Shown: positions 1 through 13,200 of the stretch, in pieces | Layout: each line of letters opens with the position of its first letter | Position numbering within the stretch: position 1 is the stretch's first letter | DNA from: Anarhynchus alexandrinus | Taxonomy: Eukaryota > Chordata > Aves > Charadriiformes > Charadriidae | Assembly: GCA_008711295.1 (NCBI GenBank) | Contig: VUYV01000069.1 | Location: 2,509,403-2,573,402 of the forward strand | Direction of reading: 5' to 3' | Length of the DNA stretch: 64,000 nucleotides | The notes under the pieces: generated by a model | Seen by the model: only the letters and a program-made list of their open reading frames with translations | Told to the model about the DNA's origin: nothing | Databases searched by the model: none | Made by a program: the position numbers and the translations under genes

Positions 1-1178
1 ATTCAACTTTCAAATTGGAGTTAGGTGATTCTTATGCATAAGGAACTAACTCCATAAGACACCTGTTAAACTAGCTTTTCCAAACAAGCATTACTAATGT
101 AAAACCCACTCCAGATGATCCAGAGGGTGGGGAGAGTAGGAAAAAAGTTCCTACCTTCTCCTTTCATCTGAGTTATTACTGCTGGTACATACCCCTTCTG
201 CATTTTTCATGATGTGGCATAATTCCAGTTAATTTGATAACTTGGTTAACTTGGACAATTCTGTTTTCTTGAAGAACAGCATATAACTCTATGGCAAAAC
301 AACGTAAAAATTCAGATCATGCCAGATATTCTGACAGAAAGCCAGCTGCTCTATGGCTACATAGTAAACATCATCTCTATTTACAGAGCACTATTTTCCT
401 ATTGAAGGAATCCTTTATTCTCTTATGTGTAACTGCTACTTAGAAGTGATACCAAATTGTTTCACTGACGTCAAAAATGCAGAATTACAAGTCAGCTTAT
501 TCTGTTTTTTTTTTTTTTTCCCCTGGCTAAAAATACAGCTTTCCAAAACATTCACCATGAAAATGGAAACTTTCCAAGGTTAACGGAAGTCAACAAACTT
601 GTCAGTGGAAACTGGCCTAGAACCAAAATGCATCTTGTAAACAAAAATGAAATCTTTTTCATACTATGATTTTGTGCTGCTGGTTTGTTATAATTATGAT
701 AACATGACAAGAGGAGGTCTTGAGCAGCATTTCTGGCTCTTCTGTTGGGAAGAGAATAGATAGCCTGCAGTCTTCAGAAGATATCCCATATTATGGGTCA
801 TAAGAACAGGAGAAATCATCTAAGTTTTGTTGGGTTTGGGAAAGGAGGAAAGGCTTGTTTGTTTCTATGAACTCAGAGACCAATTAAATTTGAGAAATAC
901 TTAGGTGAAGTTTATCCAGCAGGAAGAGACTGAAAACTGAATAAAACAGTATTAGAGATCTCTCAGAGCCCAACTATAAAATGCCAAGGAAGACTAACTC
1001 CCCACTGTATCAGTTTCACCCTGAAAAAAATAATCAGTGATCCTAAGTGCAGTATTATTCTGTCAACTTTCACTCAAACTGCATTAAGAACCAAGGTACC
1101 TCCTATTCAAATGTGTGGCTGTATATTAGAAAATGCTCAACTGAAATCAAAAAGGGAAAGAAAAGGTATTATACAAAC
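1..1178 (-). other. DOCK4 intron (3' flank of window)
   Basis: Intron continuing beyond the left edge. It holds an 18-T run at about 506-523 and nothing else I can identify. I searched for the next DHR-2 exon and did not find it. Confidence 0.8.
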
Positions 1179-1239
1179 CAAGAGGCTAACAGTGCAGCCA
1201 ATCTTTTTGCCATCCACTTCTCCCATTTTCATGCAGTCC
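1179..1239 (-). CDS. DOCK4: DOCK4 last exon in window (start of DHR-2)
   Basis: 61 bases, finishing codon 777 (Arg) then codons 778-797. It encodes [14 protein letters not shown] and ends CTVSLL, the beginning of the DHR-2 (DOCKER) region. The acceptor is CTGTTTTAG. The donor reads TTG|GTTTGT, far from the consensus. The next residues of the family (NFYK...) are not found in positions 1-1178, so the next exon is beyond the left edge. Confidence 0.93.
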
Positions 1240-4200
1240 CTAAAACAGAAAGTAATGAAAGTCAAAAGGAATGACGTTTATCCTCTTATAGTGAAGCACA
1301 CCTCAGAAAAGCAGACATATTTGGCTCAGGAAGCTGACTGAAATGGTGCAACCCAAAGACATTTGGGTGAACAGCTGACCCAGGTGTGTAAGGGACTTCA
1401 TGTCACCTTTTCTAGGGCATGGAATACCTCAATCGTCAAGAAAGTCAATGTTTTTTTCTAGTTCAGTCATTGATTTGCTGGGTGACTGCTGGAGATCATT
1501 TGGTTTCTTCACACCTTGTGCTCAAATCATGCCAGCAGAAGCCAGCGTGGCTGCCAGAAGAGGCAGTCCTGCTCCCCTCCTGCTCTCAGGCACTCATTCC
1601 CAGTCCTGCACTGCTGCTTGCACAAAACTCAGGAAGAGATACAGATTAGGACTATCTTTTGCTGGGTTAGTATTAGCCCACATCAGTCAGATCACCAAAG
1701 TGCTGCACAAAACACTTGTGTTGGCACAAGGAAGAGGGTGATGTGAATGAAGGAATGAGCAGGGATGAGACTGCTTTTGTCAGAGACTGTACATCTAAAT
1801 TGGTCATGGAATTACAGCATTAGTTCCTCCTCTGTGAAAAAACAGAATGACACTGACCTCCTCTGTAAAATGCTCCAAGATCCACCAAATTTTCCTCAGT
1901 ACCACTTTATAATTAATATAAATATAATATAATTTAAATATAAATATAATCATTTATTGTTTGGGGAGGCAACAGATGTGACCCCCAAGTCACAAGTTAA
2001 AATGAAACCACACTGAGTTTTGTTATCACAAAGGGAAAAATAGTGTCAGTATAACCACACTGGAGTAAAAAAATGACAGGCAGACATCACCATGCAGTCA
2101 CTAAAAGAAATTTAACTTAATTTTAAAACATTCTTGCATACACAACCTAAACAATCATCCCAAATGCTCTCATAACCACGAGCATGCACAATTGTTTTGA
2201 AAGATGTTGCACTGAGAGCCCTGGAGGTTGTAATCCAACCAATCCCAGAAGAGGAATAGCACTGCGAGGCTTCTAGAAATTAAGAGTTCAGTCTCTTTGT
2301 TGACAAAATAGCTCTCTTTTCAAACTATCAGTGAGGATAGCAAGTGGAGTACCAGGTCTTATAATGTGTCCCCCATGGAACTGGGGAAAAAAATAACACT
2401 TAAGGTCTACAAAGTGCTACAACTGATGGCAATAATAAGGACTAAGCTGAAATCTGAAGTTTCTACACAGACTTCACAAGTGACTGAGAAAATCCCTCTT
2501 AGTCTACCACTCCTAAAAGGGAGTGTATGTCTCTTATTTCCTTCTCCTTTGTTCATGTGGTACAGTCAGATGTGAGTTTCTCACCCAGAGATCATATCTT
2601 TGTATACATACTTACTGTGCCGGCTGACACTACAACGAAGCATGATTGACATAGTGATAAGAATTTTACATATTCTGTAAAACAACTGTCAGGTGATTAG
2701 TACTGAGCTCTGTGTCTACAGACAGACTTGAGTCACTAACATACTACCAAAAGTTCCTATATTTCTTGATAGGAAACTCGTGCAAGCCAGTGGTTTTTCA
2801 TACCATGGGGAGGCTGCTTGGTTGGTTTTCAGCCAGCTTGTCTCATTTTCCTGTGGGCTAAGCAGCTGCTGTCGGAGATCCTGAACACGTTCAATTGATG
2901 TATCCATGTGCAGTCACCGTTTGCGCAAGATCACCATATTTGCCTCCTAATACTTTGAAGATGACAACCCTACTGATCAGTCGTCATAGTCACTCACCTG
3001 TAGTCCAGCAGCCTCTCCATGAGGCGAGTCACAGTGGCGATTAATGAAACACCACTTTCCCTCCATGTTTCCCGCTCAATTTTCTTCAGTAGACTGAAAA
3101 AAAAAAAGCCAGAACAATTTCACCGTTTATTTTTAACTGTCACTATGACAACCATTCTGCTTTTACCAGTACCTTAATACCTTAGCAACATCTTTGATAG
3201 TTAGGTTTTCTTTTACAAACACCCTCCCAAGAAGCACAATTTGCAAACAATGTCTTACCTAGGATAAGGACCAAAAAGTGGAATTCTAGTCCAGGAAGCA
3301 TTGACAAAACAAATGATTTTTACATTAGCTGCATCAGGTTAAAATATATCAAATACCTAATTTTCAGAATATATTAATATCCCAAAGACTTAACAGAACT
3401 CTCACATAAAATTTATATATTAATTTCATGCTGATATGTCAGAAAATGGGGAGTTTTAAGATGTACCTAGAAAAGAATATTTATCAACTCAATATACTTT
3501 CTCAATCAGACCTCAATTTTTTTAACAAAGATTTTTCCTCCTCTCCTCTCTAATATTTCAGTACGCATGAAATCTAAGAATGGGGAAGGGACTTGAATAA
3601 GATGATTCACTTAATATTTCCCTCTGAGAACATACTATCATGCACATGTAAAATTCCATTAGCTTAAATTATAAGATTCTATATTAAAAACTGTTGCGTT
3701 GAGTTCTTACACTAATGTAAATGAAGACTACACATTGAAGTGCAAAGATTTCAAAATGGTGTTGTAAGTGGAGCTGTCAGTAAAATTATACTTAATATTT
3801 CTTCCTGTTATAGGCCTCAGATTTTCTTTCCTTAAGGTTATCAATTATTAATCATTTGGGCATAAATTTCAACCATCTCCTCTCTGAGAATGAACAAGGA
3901 AATATTTATCTACAGAGTTGGGTTACTTTTATGCTTTGGTGCAGGACCTCAGATGGATGACATGTCCATGGAAAAATTTTAGCAGTCTGCCTGAAAAAGC
4001 ACTCAGGTATGGTTTACTTAAAAGTCTCTGAAAATTGCCACATCCATATACTCAGAGCTTTTTAGAGAGTTCTTAAGAGCATCTCCAAACCTTCTGTCTG
4101 CAGTGGGCAAGCTGTCAGCTCCACTGACCTTCATCTATACTGAGCATGTTCAGTGCCATAAAACTCCTACGTCCAAATTTCACCAAACACATAACAGCGC

Positions 4201-7200
4201 CCAATAACTCCTACATGCCAACTGCACTAGCTACACACTCCAGCTCTGTTCAGCTCCTTACATACAGTGGGATGTCACAGATGCAATTCTCCAAACTAAT
4301 TCGACCTAAATGAAGCTGCGCTCTGCTGGAAGCAAGGAGGAAGCATTGATCTTCATCCTGCACCCTTATATCGATCTTAGTCTCACTTCTCTTCAGGAGG
4401 CAACCAGATGTCTTTCCCTCACATTCAGAGACTGGCTACCTGTCATTGCCAGCAGAGAGAGATGACAAGGCCATCCTTATCCAGAAAAGGCTGAAGCACT
4501 AATCTGGCATCTCTGCTTTCCATACGGAATACACAGGCTAACTTAATTCACTTTTAAACCCCTTATATTCCTTTCAATACAAGATTTTGTGTCTAACAAG
4601 AAATAAGAGTAGAGCCTGTTACGTTATTAGGCACTGATTACAGCACTGATTTTTCCATTCTATTGCCTTTCAACTCTGTATTAAACAGGAACATTTCAAC
4701 CTAAATTCATCAAAATAATTACCTACAGTTCCTGTAGAAAAACAGCAGAAGTCTGACTTCTCTTTTAAAACAGACGGTTTTCATCTGTATTTGACTTATT
4801 CATGTTCTTTATAAATGTATTGGCATATTCATTATAAATATACAATTTCTACAAATGGGTTGTGTAGATACATTCAAAGTACTTATTCAAACTGACATCA
4901 ATGTCGTCAGTTGAACAATTTTATGACTTGCCTTCTGATGCATGCCTCCCCCTCACCACCATACATCTTTCACCACAATGCACAGAACAAACACTGAGAA
5001 TGAAAGAGCTACTCAAATATACCCCTTGGCTTCCTTGTGGCTACATCTAGGTGGAATTAAACTCCTGCTGCTTACAGGTCCCAAAGTGTAGCCAAGATGC
5101 AATGTTCTACAAAGCACTAAGGGGGATAAACAACACAGAAACAATGAAAACACTTCTGCCTATCTATGCTACATCTGGGCTCACCTGAACAATTGTGGTT
5201 TGGGGTCCTTCTTTTTTTTTGGTTTGTTGGTTTGTGTGGTGTTTTTTTGTTTTTGTTTTTTGGGTTTTTTTGTTTGTTTGTTTGTTTTTTTTTTCAATCT
5301 TGTGTTCCCAAGAGTAAAAGAGTGGAGGAGTGGAGTGGGGACCCAGAGGATCAGAGCTCTCCAGGGATGAACACCAGGCTTAGAGCCATGTTCAGGCTAG
5401 CTCAATCATGTAGTAAGTGGATTTTATATGCCTAAGCCACAGTTATTCAGACCACTAACTCACAGGCATCTAGCCACAGAGGTGCTTCAAAACATCTGCA
5501 TGTCTATTTTAGAGTACAAAGTCCTCCAGGTACTTCATTATAGCCAGAGGTTCCCTCATTCAGTCTAATGGCTCAAAGTCAAACCTTGCTGCAAAAGTTT
5601 AGAGATCAGTGAGGAGCTACCCAAACCCCACAAAAATATTAAGGAGGTCTCTGAAAGACTCAGCCCAGACAGACTCTAACAGACTGGGCAGTGCTGAACT
5701 CAGTCATGCAGTTGGGTGAAGAAATTAAGAAGACTGAAGACAGCACAGGAGTGGTAGTAGTCATCACCTTTTATATAATAGCTTCATGGTGAGAGAAATC
5801 ACCCACAAACTGGCATGGCTGAATATTAAATGCTTGCTCAGCTTGAATGTCAGCTCTAATTTCTTCAAAGAGAAGCCTCATCGTCAGACCCACAGTGGAG
5901 CTCGCTAGCCCAGGGTTTGTGCTTCGATAATGTCGCCATCTAACCTCCAAACCTGAAATGGCTTGTGGTAGGCCAAACTGGAATACAGCTACAGCAGTAA
6001 TGAACAGGCAGCATCCATTGGATTCAGAACAAAAGAGCTACTTGAGTATGTCCCTTGGCTTCCAAGGATTTTGTTCTAACCACCAACTGTTCAATAAAGT
6101 GAAATCATTCTTTTCCCTGTGCTAATTAACTCAGGAATTAAATTGCAGTGTTACAGTGTAAATATAAATCAGGACACCTATCATACCGTGATTACACTGG
6201 GTAGCAATTACAACATCTAGTTTCTCATGATAGCAAAATGTTCACTACTCCATGCTTTGCAGCTCTTCAAATGCCATCAGGAGCTAATCACTGAGTGGTC
6301 ACATTCAAGTCTCTAGAAAGACATTGATTCAAAAGAGCAGTCATCTTCCCCCTACTTTCGCTATATCTTTTAATTTGACAAAGATAATTCCATTATTAGC
6401 AGTGAATTCTAAGCACGTAATATTTTGGATATGTCCAGAGATGCTTATAATTTGTCCTTGAAAATAGAAGATGTTCAAAGAAAAGTTGCAGTGACTGTCT
6501 CTGGAAAAAAAAAAGCAGTTAACGTGGGAGTTGAGAGATTTAAATTCATTTTCCGATTCAGACAAAATAAACAAAAACCATGACAAAACCTGAAAGTGTC
6601 ACACCTACTGCAGTTACTAGACTGTATCCAAAGTAGGTGTGTGCATCCCCATGGCTCCCAACTGTACCTATCAAAACCAACCATGCTGAATCTTCAGAAA
6701 GATCAGGTAATATTGCAGCAATTGCTTTCATTAAGAGACTACAAAACCACTGCTTATTGCAAAACTACATTATTGTTTCACACTCCTTGGGTACATACCA
6801 CATCTCTGTCACTTCAGCCTAAAGAAGTCTGCTTTCTTGCACTGTTTAAAGACACTCTAATATTACTTAATTTAAATTAGCCATGGAAGAAATAAAAAAA
6901 GAAATCTCAGGCTAACTGACCCCGTCCCTTGCATTCAGATCCCTAAACCATCCATCTGAATTTAATCATTTTCCTTCACGTACCCTAGAGCAATATGTCA
7001 TCTTCCATTTTAGATTCGTATCTTCTGCAAGCTTACCTCTTTAGAGGTGCTAATGTATGGAGTCAAATCAAACTCAGATAAAAAACTAATGATAAATACT
7101 ATTTTTTTCTCAAGCTGGAAGTGAACTTGAACAGTTACTCTGAAATTTCCCAGAGTTAAAACTAAACTTCTGTTATACCAGAACAGAAACAACAAGTATA

Positions 7201-10200
7201 CTGATGCTGTGAGACATTTTGCAATTTAAATGACTATGACTGTGTCTTCAGCATTTAGATTTATAAAAGGCTCTCACCATTTTTCACTGTATCTTCTTTA
7301 ACATCCCCCAGTTTAAATCTAACTCAAAACTGTAAAAAAAATTAGGAACTGTATTTCATACCAATATGCTTTCATAGAATTTTAAGTTATTTCAGTGACA
7401 GAAATCCTGATGTATTTTGCACATGAGAATGCATTTAGACTTCATTTTATAATTAGAGCTTTTCCCTTAATGACTTAATTTTGAAGTTAGACTACTGTGT
7501 TACTAAAATACTGAAATCATCTTACCTTTTATTATCTTATTCAGATTATGAAAAATTTCATTAATAATTACATGAAAGTTCTGCTTTAGCATACTGTACT
7601 GTTGTTTACAATTATTCATCAATTTCTATAATATTCTGCCTAATGTCTCTGCCCGCTTTTGCTCTGTAAATGATAAATATTTAGAAACTATTTTTTTCAA
7701 ATCAATACAATTACAAATTATTATATGTTTGCTATTCACAGACACTGAGATATGAATGTTGTTATTTAAGGTAAAACAACAGAGCTAGAACTAATACTTG
7801 AAGAAGAAGGAATGGTTAAGAAGCCTTATAAACAGAAAAAGATCATGTGTTTAATACTACTGAAGAATACACGGCTTGGAATCCTGAAGAGGAACAATAC
7901 GTCTCCTACTAAGCACACCAGAAATAAGTAAAATGTTCCACTTAGGAGGAATTGAGTTCTGAGGAACAACAGAGGCAGAGTTCAGTTAGTTATTTTGTAC
8001 CTGTAGTCTGTGACAATCATTTATTTCAGTCAATGGGATAATTTATGGGCAACCTTAGGGACTGCAGCATTATTATTAGCTTTTCCTATTAGATTTCAGT
8101 GATATGTCATTTATTAAAATATACTAAAAGCTTAACAAGTATTTTATAAAAGAAAAGAATTAGAAATAAACTTATCAGAATAAATAACATTGTTTAAATC
8201 AATCAAGAAATCAACAAGTGACATTACACAGATGAGTACAAGTTTCTGGCAATAACAAATTACTTATTAAACAGCTTTTTGTTGAATTCTTATGCCTTGT
8301 TTTCAAAATGCTCCATTTGAGCTCTACCTGCACCCTATGCAATTACGAAGCATTTCTTGCTTTTCTGATTTTAAAATTGGTAGGTAGAGAAAGAGAATGT
8401 TCAGCGATATAACAGATTTAGCCTTTCCCAATTATAGCTGTATGCAAGAAGTAGAGCCAGACTTTACAGATGCCATACAACACCATAAAATGTTTTATTC
8501 CTCAGATTTTCAGGAAAAAAAAAAGGAAGAAAAAAGGGGGATTTACAACTGTTTTAAGCATTACTTCTCTACAATGACATTAGCATCTGATACAACAAAC
8601 CGAACTCAAGGAATTAGCGTAAGATAAACATATTACTCACATACTGTTGAAGAGCTCTCGGTATGTTTCGTCACCTTTACCTTCCGACATTAGGCTGTCC
8701 AGTTTGTCAATCAGTTTTGCTTCCACCTGCAACATATAAGTGTGATGTAAACAGCTTCTTTTTCCTTTAGTGAGATTAGGGAAAATTGAGGGGAGATTTG
8801 TTTTTATGCAAGGGACTTTGCTAAATGCATATCTTAGAATTATTGGTCAATCATGTAAATCTGATGATAAGTCACTTCATCTCTTTGAAGCTGTTATCAT
8901 TCCCAAGGTTTGTGGGGTTTTCTTTTTTTGGTGGTGTGTTTTTTTTTTCTTTTTGAGGGAGGGAGCTAATTTAAATTGAGCAACGTGACTTTAAAACTAC
9001 AGGCTGAGTAGCATTTGCTGCTGCTAAGGCAGCTATCTATTTATGGAGTCAGACAAAAAGCACACAGCCCAAATAAATTGCCTGAATTCTCACTGCAGGG
9101 CTGTAAGCACAAGCCATTTTCTTAGACTTCAATAAAAATATCATCTTTTCTGACCCGCACCCCAGTCTTTATAAATTATTTTATATAAATGTCTACACTG
9201 TTCAGAACACTTGGGGGCTCAGACTTACCTTCCCAACCTTCCTTACCTGACAGTGTATTTGGTTAGAAATCCAATTTGCTGGATTTAGGTATTAGCTATA
9301 TAAGAAACTTACAGAACATATCTGGTGGCTAATGAGTCCTTCAATGCATATTTTTAAATGTATTGATTATAAATAATAGAGAGGTGAGGCTACACTGTGC
9401 ATTAATATTTCAGTATATTAGCAGCCACAAATCTAGGGGAGAATCCAGGCCGTCATCAAGATATTTTATTAGAGAATAAATCTACTACAACTTACATTTG
9501 AACCCAAGCTGAAAACACAGAGAAAAAGAACAAGTAGATTTTTTTCTTCTCACTCCTTGTTAACATTTCTATGGTGATTTTTAACAATAAGCTTATATAT
9601 CAATAGTGAAAAGCTACCTACTTACGTCACATATGCTCCTCTGTTCTTAATAGTTTGTTTTGTGTTTCAGATACAGCTCCCACTGTAAGTATTATGATTG
9701 CCTGGGAGTAATTCAAATACTTCTGCTTTCCTTCATTTGAAGCAGCAGGAAGGAGGGCACTGAGAAATGGTTTGAAGCAGTCTGAAAGAACTGAGTGGGA
9801 GCTGTGGGAGCAGATGGCACACTTAGTCGTTCCTTCCTAGCCTGTTAAGAAGGTGTTTGAGCAGCAAGAATACTTGGATTCTTACAGAAGAACATTCTTC
9901 AGAAGGACCATCTGATCTTTTTTCATACTAACCGGAAGGGAAGCCGGTGGAATCCTATAACCAGTAGTCTGTACTGCTGTAAAGCAGAGCTGAAAAACCA
10001 CCACAACAAAATCCGCCTTGAAGACAGCTCAAGTTTTGTTCTTCTCTTCAGCAGGCCTTGGATTTTATCCCTCATCTTACATTACTAACATGATCGCCTT
10101 AACTGGAGAATTGTACTATCCCTGCAGAGAGTAAAAAGGGAAAACCCTGGTAATCCCTCTCCAACAGGCAGAACATTGTGGCTGCTTCCTCCACCCTGAA

Positions 10201-13200
10201 CCACCAATGGTTGGGACCACCACTCTCTGAAGTGCTTGAATTTCAGTCCTGTTTTATAAACAGCTTCGCATACAGTACCTGTTTAAAGTTCCCACTTCGC
10301 CTTTGCTCCCAGTCCATCATGTCATGGAAAATGGGAATCATTACATTCCTCAGGTCTGGCTGAGGGATCAAGGTGACTTCCAGGAAGGGGCCAATCAATG
10401 CTGGAATAAAGTGAAGCTTGTGTTCCCCTAGAATGAAAATGAACATGAACTTGAATGTGAATTGGGTGTCCTGTGAGCTATCAAGCAATCCAAATACGAT
10501 CCAAAGTATTAAAAAATAGCACTCTAAATGTCTATAGATTTTTTTTTGTCTCATGTCCAGCACAGCATGGGCTATTTCTTAATCCCCAAAAGTGCAAAAG
10601 CTGTAGCAGTAGAAGAATGTAAGGCCAACATAATTTATAAGATTTTTTTTATGCAATACTGAGGTCAGAAGTGACAGTAGGTTATCTGTATCCCAAGTTA
10701 GTCTTCCAGAAGGAGAACAAAGAGAGACAAAGCCCTCTCTGAGCATTTAATTTCTTTTTTGCAGGAATTATTTGGTTTCTAAATTCTACACTGTTGTGTT
10801 TACAAAATGGTTAACCGTCTGATATTACATGCTCATCAAAAAGAGGTGAGTACTTTGATTTTTACCTATCTTTAGTTTTGTAAGTACAGAAATGGAAGTA
10901 CATGTTTTGACTGCAGGAAAGGGAAGATGTGACTCAGCTGTTCTCAAAACAACTCTCTTTAAAATCAGCACTAAAACATCTTCCATTAATTCACCACATT
11001 CTACTTAGTAGAAACTACGAAACTAAGTTCTTGTCAGGAAAGCTAGAAATGGCATACAGTAAAGATTGACCATTTACTTTCAGTTCTCCAGGCATAAGAC
11101 TTCTGATATCTTCAGAATAGGGGGATTATGAATCATGATGCACTGACCTTCCAAGCTGGGAATTCATTTCCATCCCAGCCTACCTCTGGATACTCCAGTG
11201 GGCAGTACCCCTGCCTGCTGCTCTGTTTGGTGTTTGTGTTAGTGCAAAGGAAATCCAGAATTTCCTCTGCTGGAAACATCCTGGGATGCATATCCATATG
11301 AAAGCAAGGGGACTGTACAAGGATCAAGGCTTATGACAACTCTTACTGCTAAGAGAACTGTAAAATGCTGACTAGCACAACACCAGTTATATGAAATATC
11401 CTGACTACAGTATTTAATCGGACACATTACCAGATGAACTCTGTATTGTACCCCACAGAACTCGCCCCTTTTGATAGGCATTACGATTCCCTCCTTGCCT
11501 GCATGCTGGGTTTCTGTTCAGCAGAAAACAACGTGAATGGGGAGATGATGCACACTAAGGTCTTATCCCAGCACGCAGGAGGGAGATGGGACCCAGGAGT
11601 GGATCCTTGATGTACCAGTTTAGAAAAACGCATCACTTATCCAAGTAATTTAGAGGGGTGCCTTAGAGTGAGTATGCAATACTAAATACTGTAAATAAGT
11701 AAGATATGCTACACAACAAATGTTAACAAGATATTAATAAGCAAATATTTCTTATTTTGTACATTTCTCTCTCTCATACAGGATGATCAGAAAGACCAGT
11801 TTTTTACAACTACATATCTTGCTGGGGAAAAGCTTTACAGAACTGAGATGACAGTATCTCAGTAACCACCAATGGTCTTCATTTCCTTAATAAGCCCTTT
11901 AATGACGTGAACTATTGAGTAATTGAAATATAAAGATGACAAACGTGGTATCCAAATCTTCTACTCAGTTTTGATTTTCTTCCCAAACATTTAATTACAT
12001 TTCTCTGAGGCTCATACTTTCAAACATGTTGCACAGTTACTGCTTATAAATATAAAAAATGTTCCTAAGTTTATATCCAGGCATATATTTTTCTCGTGTT
12101 GTCCAATGTGCCATTTATACATCAGTCACTGATTTGTTTATGCCTTTATATTTTAGAACAACTAGGATTTAGGGGAAGATTTGATGCAAATCCAGCATCC
12201 CAAGAGAGCTTTAGAATTAAGATATGTGTCTGTTCCTTAAACTGTTTGGCAACAGAAGTAAAATTGTGAATATAAGTATATTTCCAGGCATAATAATTCT
12301 GCCCAAAAAGAGCAGTACTTTCTTTTCTAATTTTCTCTGATGGTATTCTTTCAGTTCTCTTTGAAGAAATAGGGATAGGTCAGATACAGTATCAAGGCTT
12401 AGAAAGCTGAATTTAGCTATGAAGAAGGGAACTACAGATGACTAGGGTTTTCCTAAGCTTGAATCAAGGCTTCATGTGAACTTAATTATCAACAGCTCCT
12501 CTATGACTGCAAGTGTATTTAATAGGTGAAGAAACAATAATTGTTTTTCATTTTATGAGCTACTGATGATGTGTTTAATCACTTACCTAAATTTTGCCAC
12601 ATGCTGAAGATTTCACATCCCATAGTTACCCGCATGTCACCATATCTGCAATGTATTAAAAAATAAAGTAAAACAGTGAAAGATCATTTAAGAAAATCAA
12701 GTTTATATGCCATTCTGTGACATTGTTAAATGAACTCTCATGTGTAGTCCATAAGAAACTACTTTAAAAGTAATGATTTCTTCCAAGTTTTTTGCTCCTT
12801 CCATTGTACCCAGCTAAAACTGGATTCCTAAACCCAGGTTTATTTGCAATATTGTCAAAAGTACTATTTTTTTCTAAATGCTGTACATCAGTAACACAGC
12901 TGTGAAGCAAAAGCTATTTTTTGCAGTATATGAGAACAAATAGTTTTGCTCTAGCTTAAAGAAATACAATTAATTCATACAGACAACAGTGCAGTGCCTG
13001 GCAGAAACACCCGAACCAGTGTGAATCAACTTAGCATAAACTGGAAATTACAGTTGGCACTGCTACAACATGGCTATTTTGCCCCCAATATCTGAACGAA
13101 TTTGGACACTTCTTCGTAGGCTGCTATCAGCTCTGAAGACCTATACAAACTCTTACTGTAGTTAGTGGAAACACTGTTACCGTTAACTTTTTGGTAGGCC

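Larger units (their letters stand above)
3286..8640 (-). other. DOCK4 intron, 5.4 kb, upstream of the microexon
   Basis: Mostly unique-looking AT-rich DNA. It contains a G/T-rich low-complexity tract (5209-5294; C/A-rich on the transcribed strand) and a pair of similar short segments near 5003-5034 and 6031-6063. No recognisable CR1 or coding exon was seen. Confidence 0.75.

Noticed and set aside
1..1178. Search for the next DHR-2 exon (NFYK...)
   Set aside because: No matching coding segment with an AG acceptor was found; it lies beyond the left edge.
1912..1952. AT-rich patch as an origin or promoter
   Set aside because: Simple AATATA-type low complexity inside an intron, with no supporting motif.
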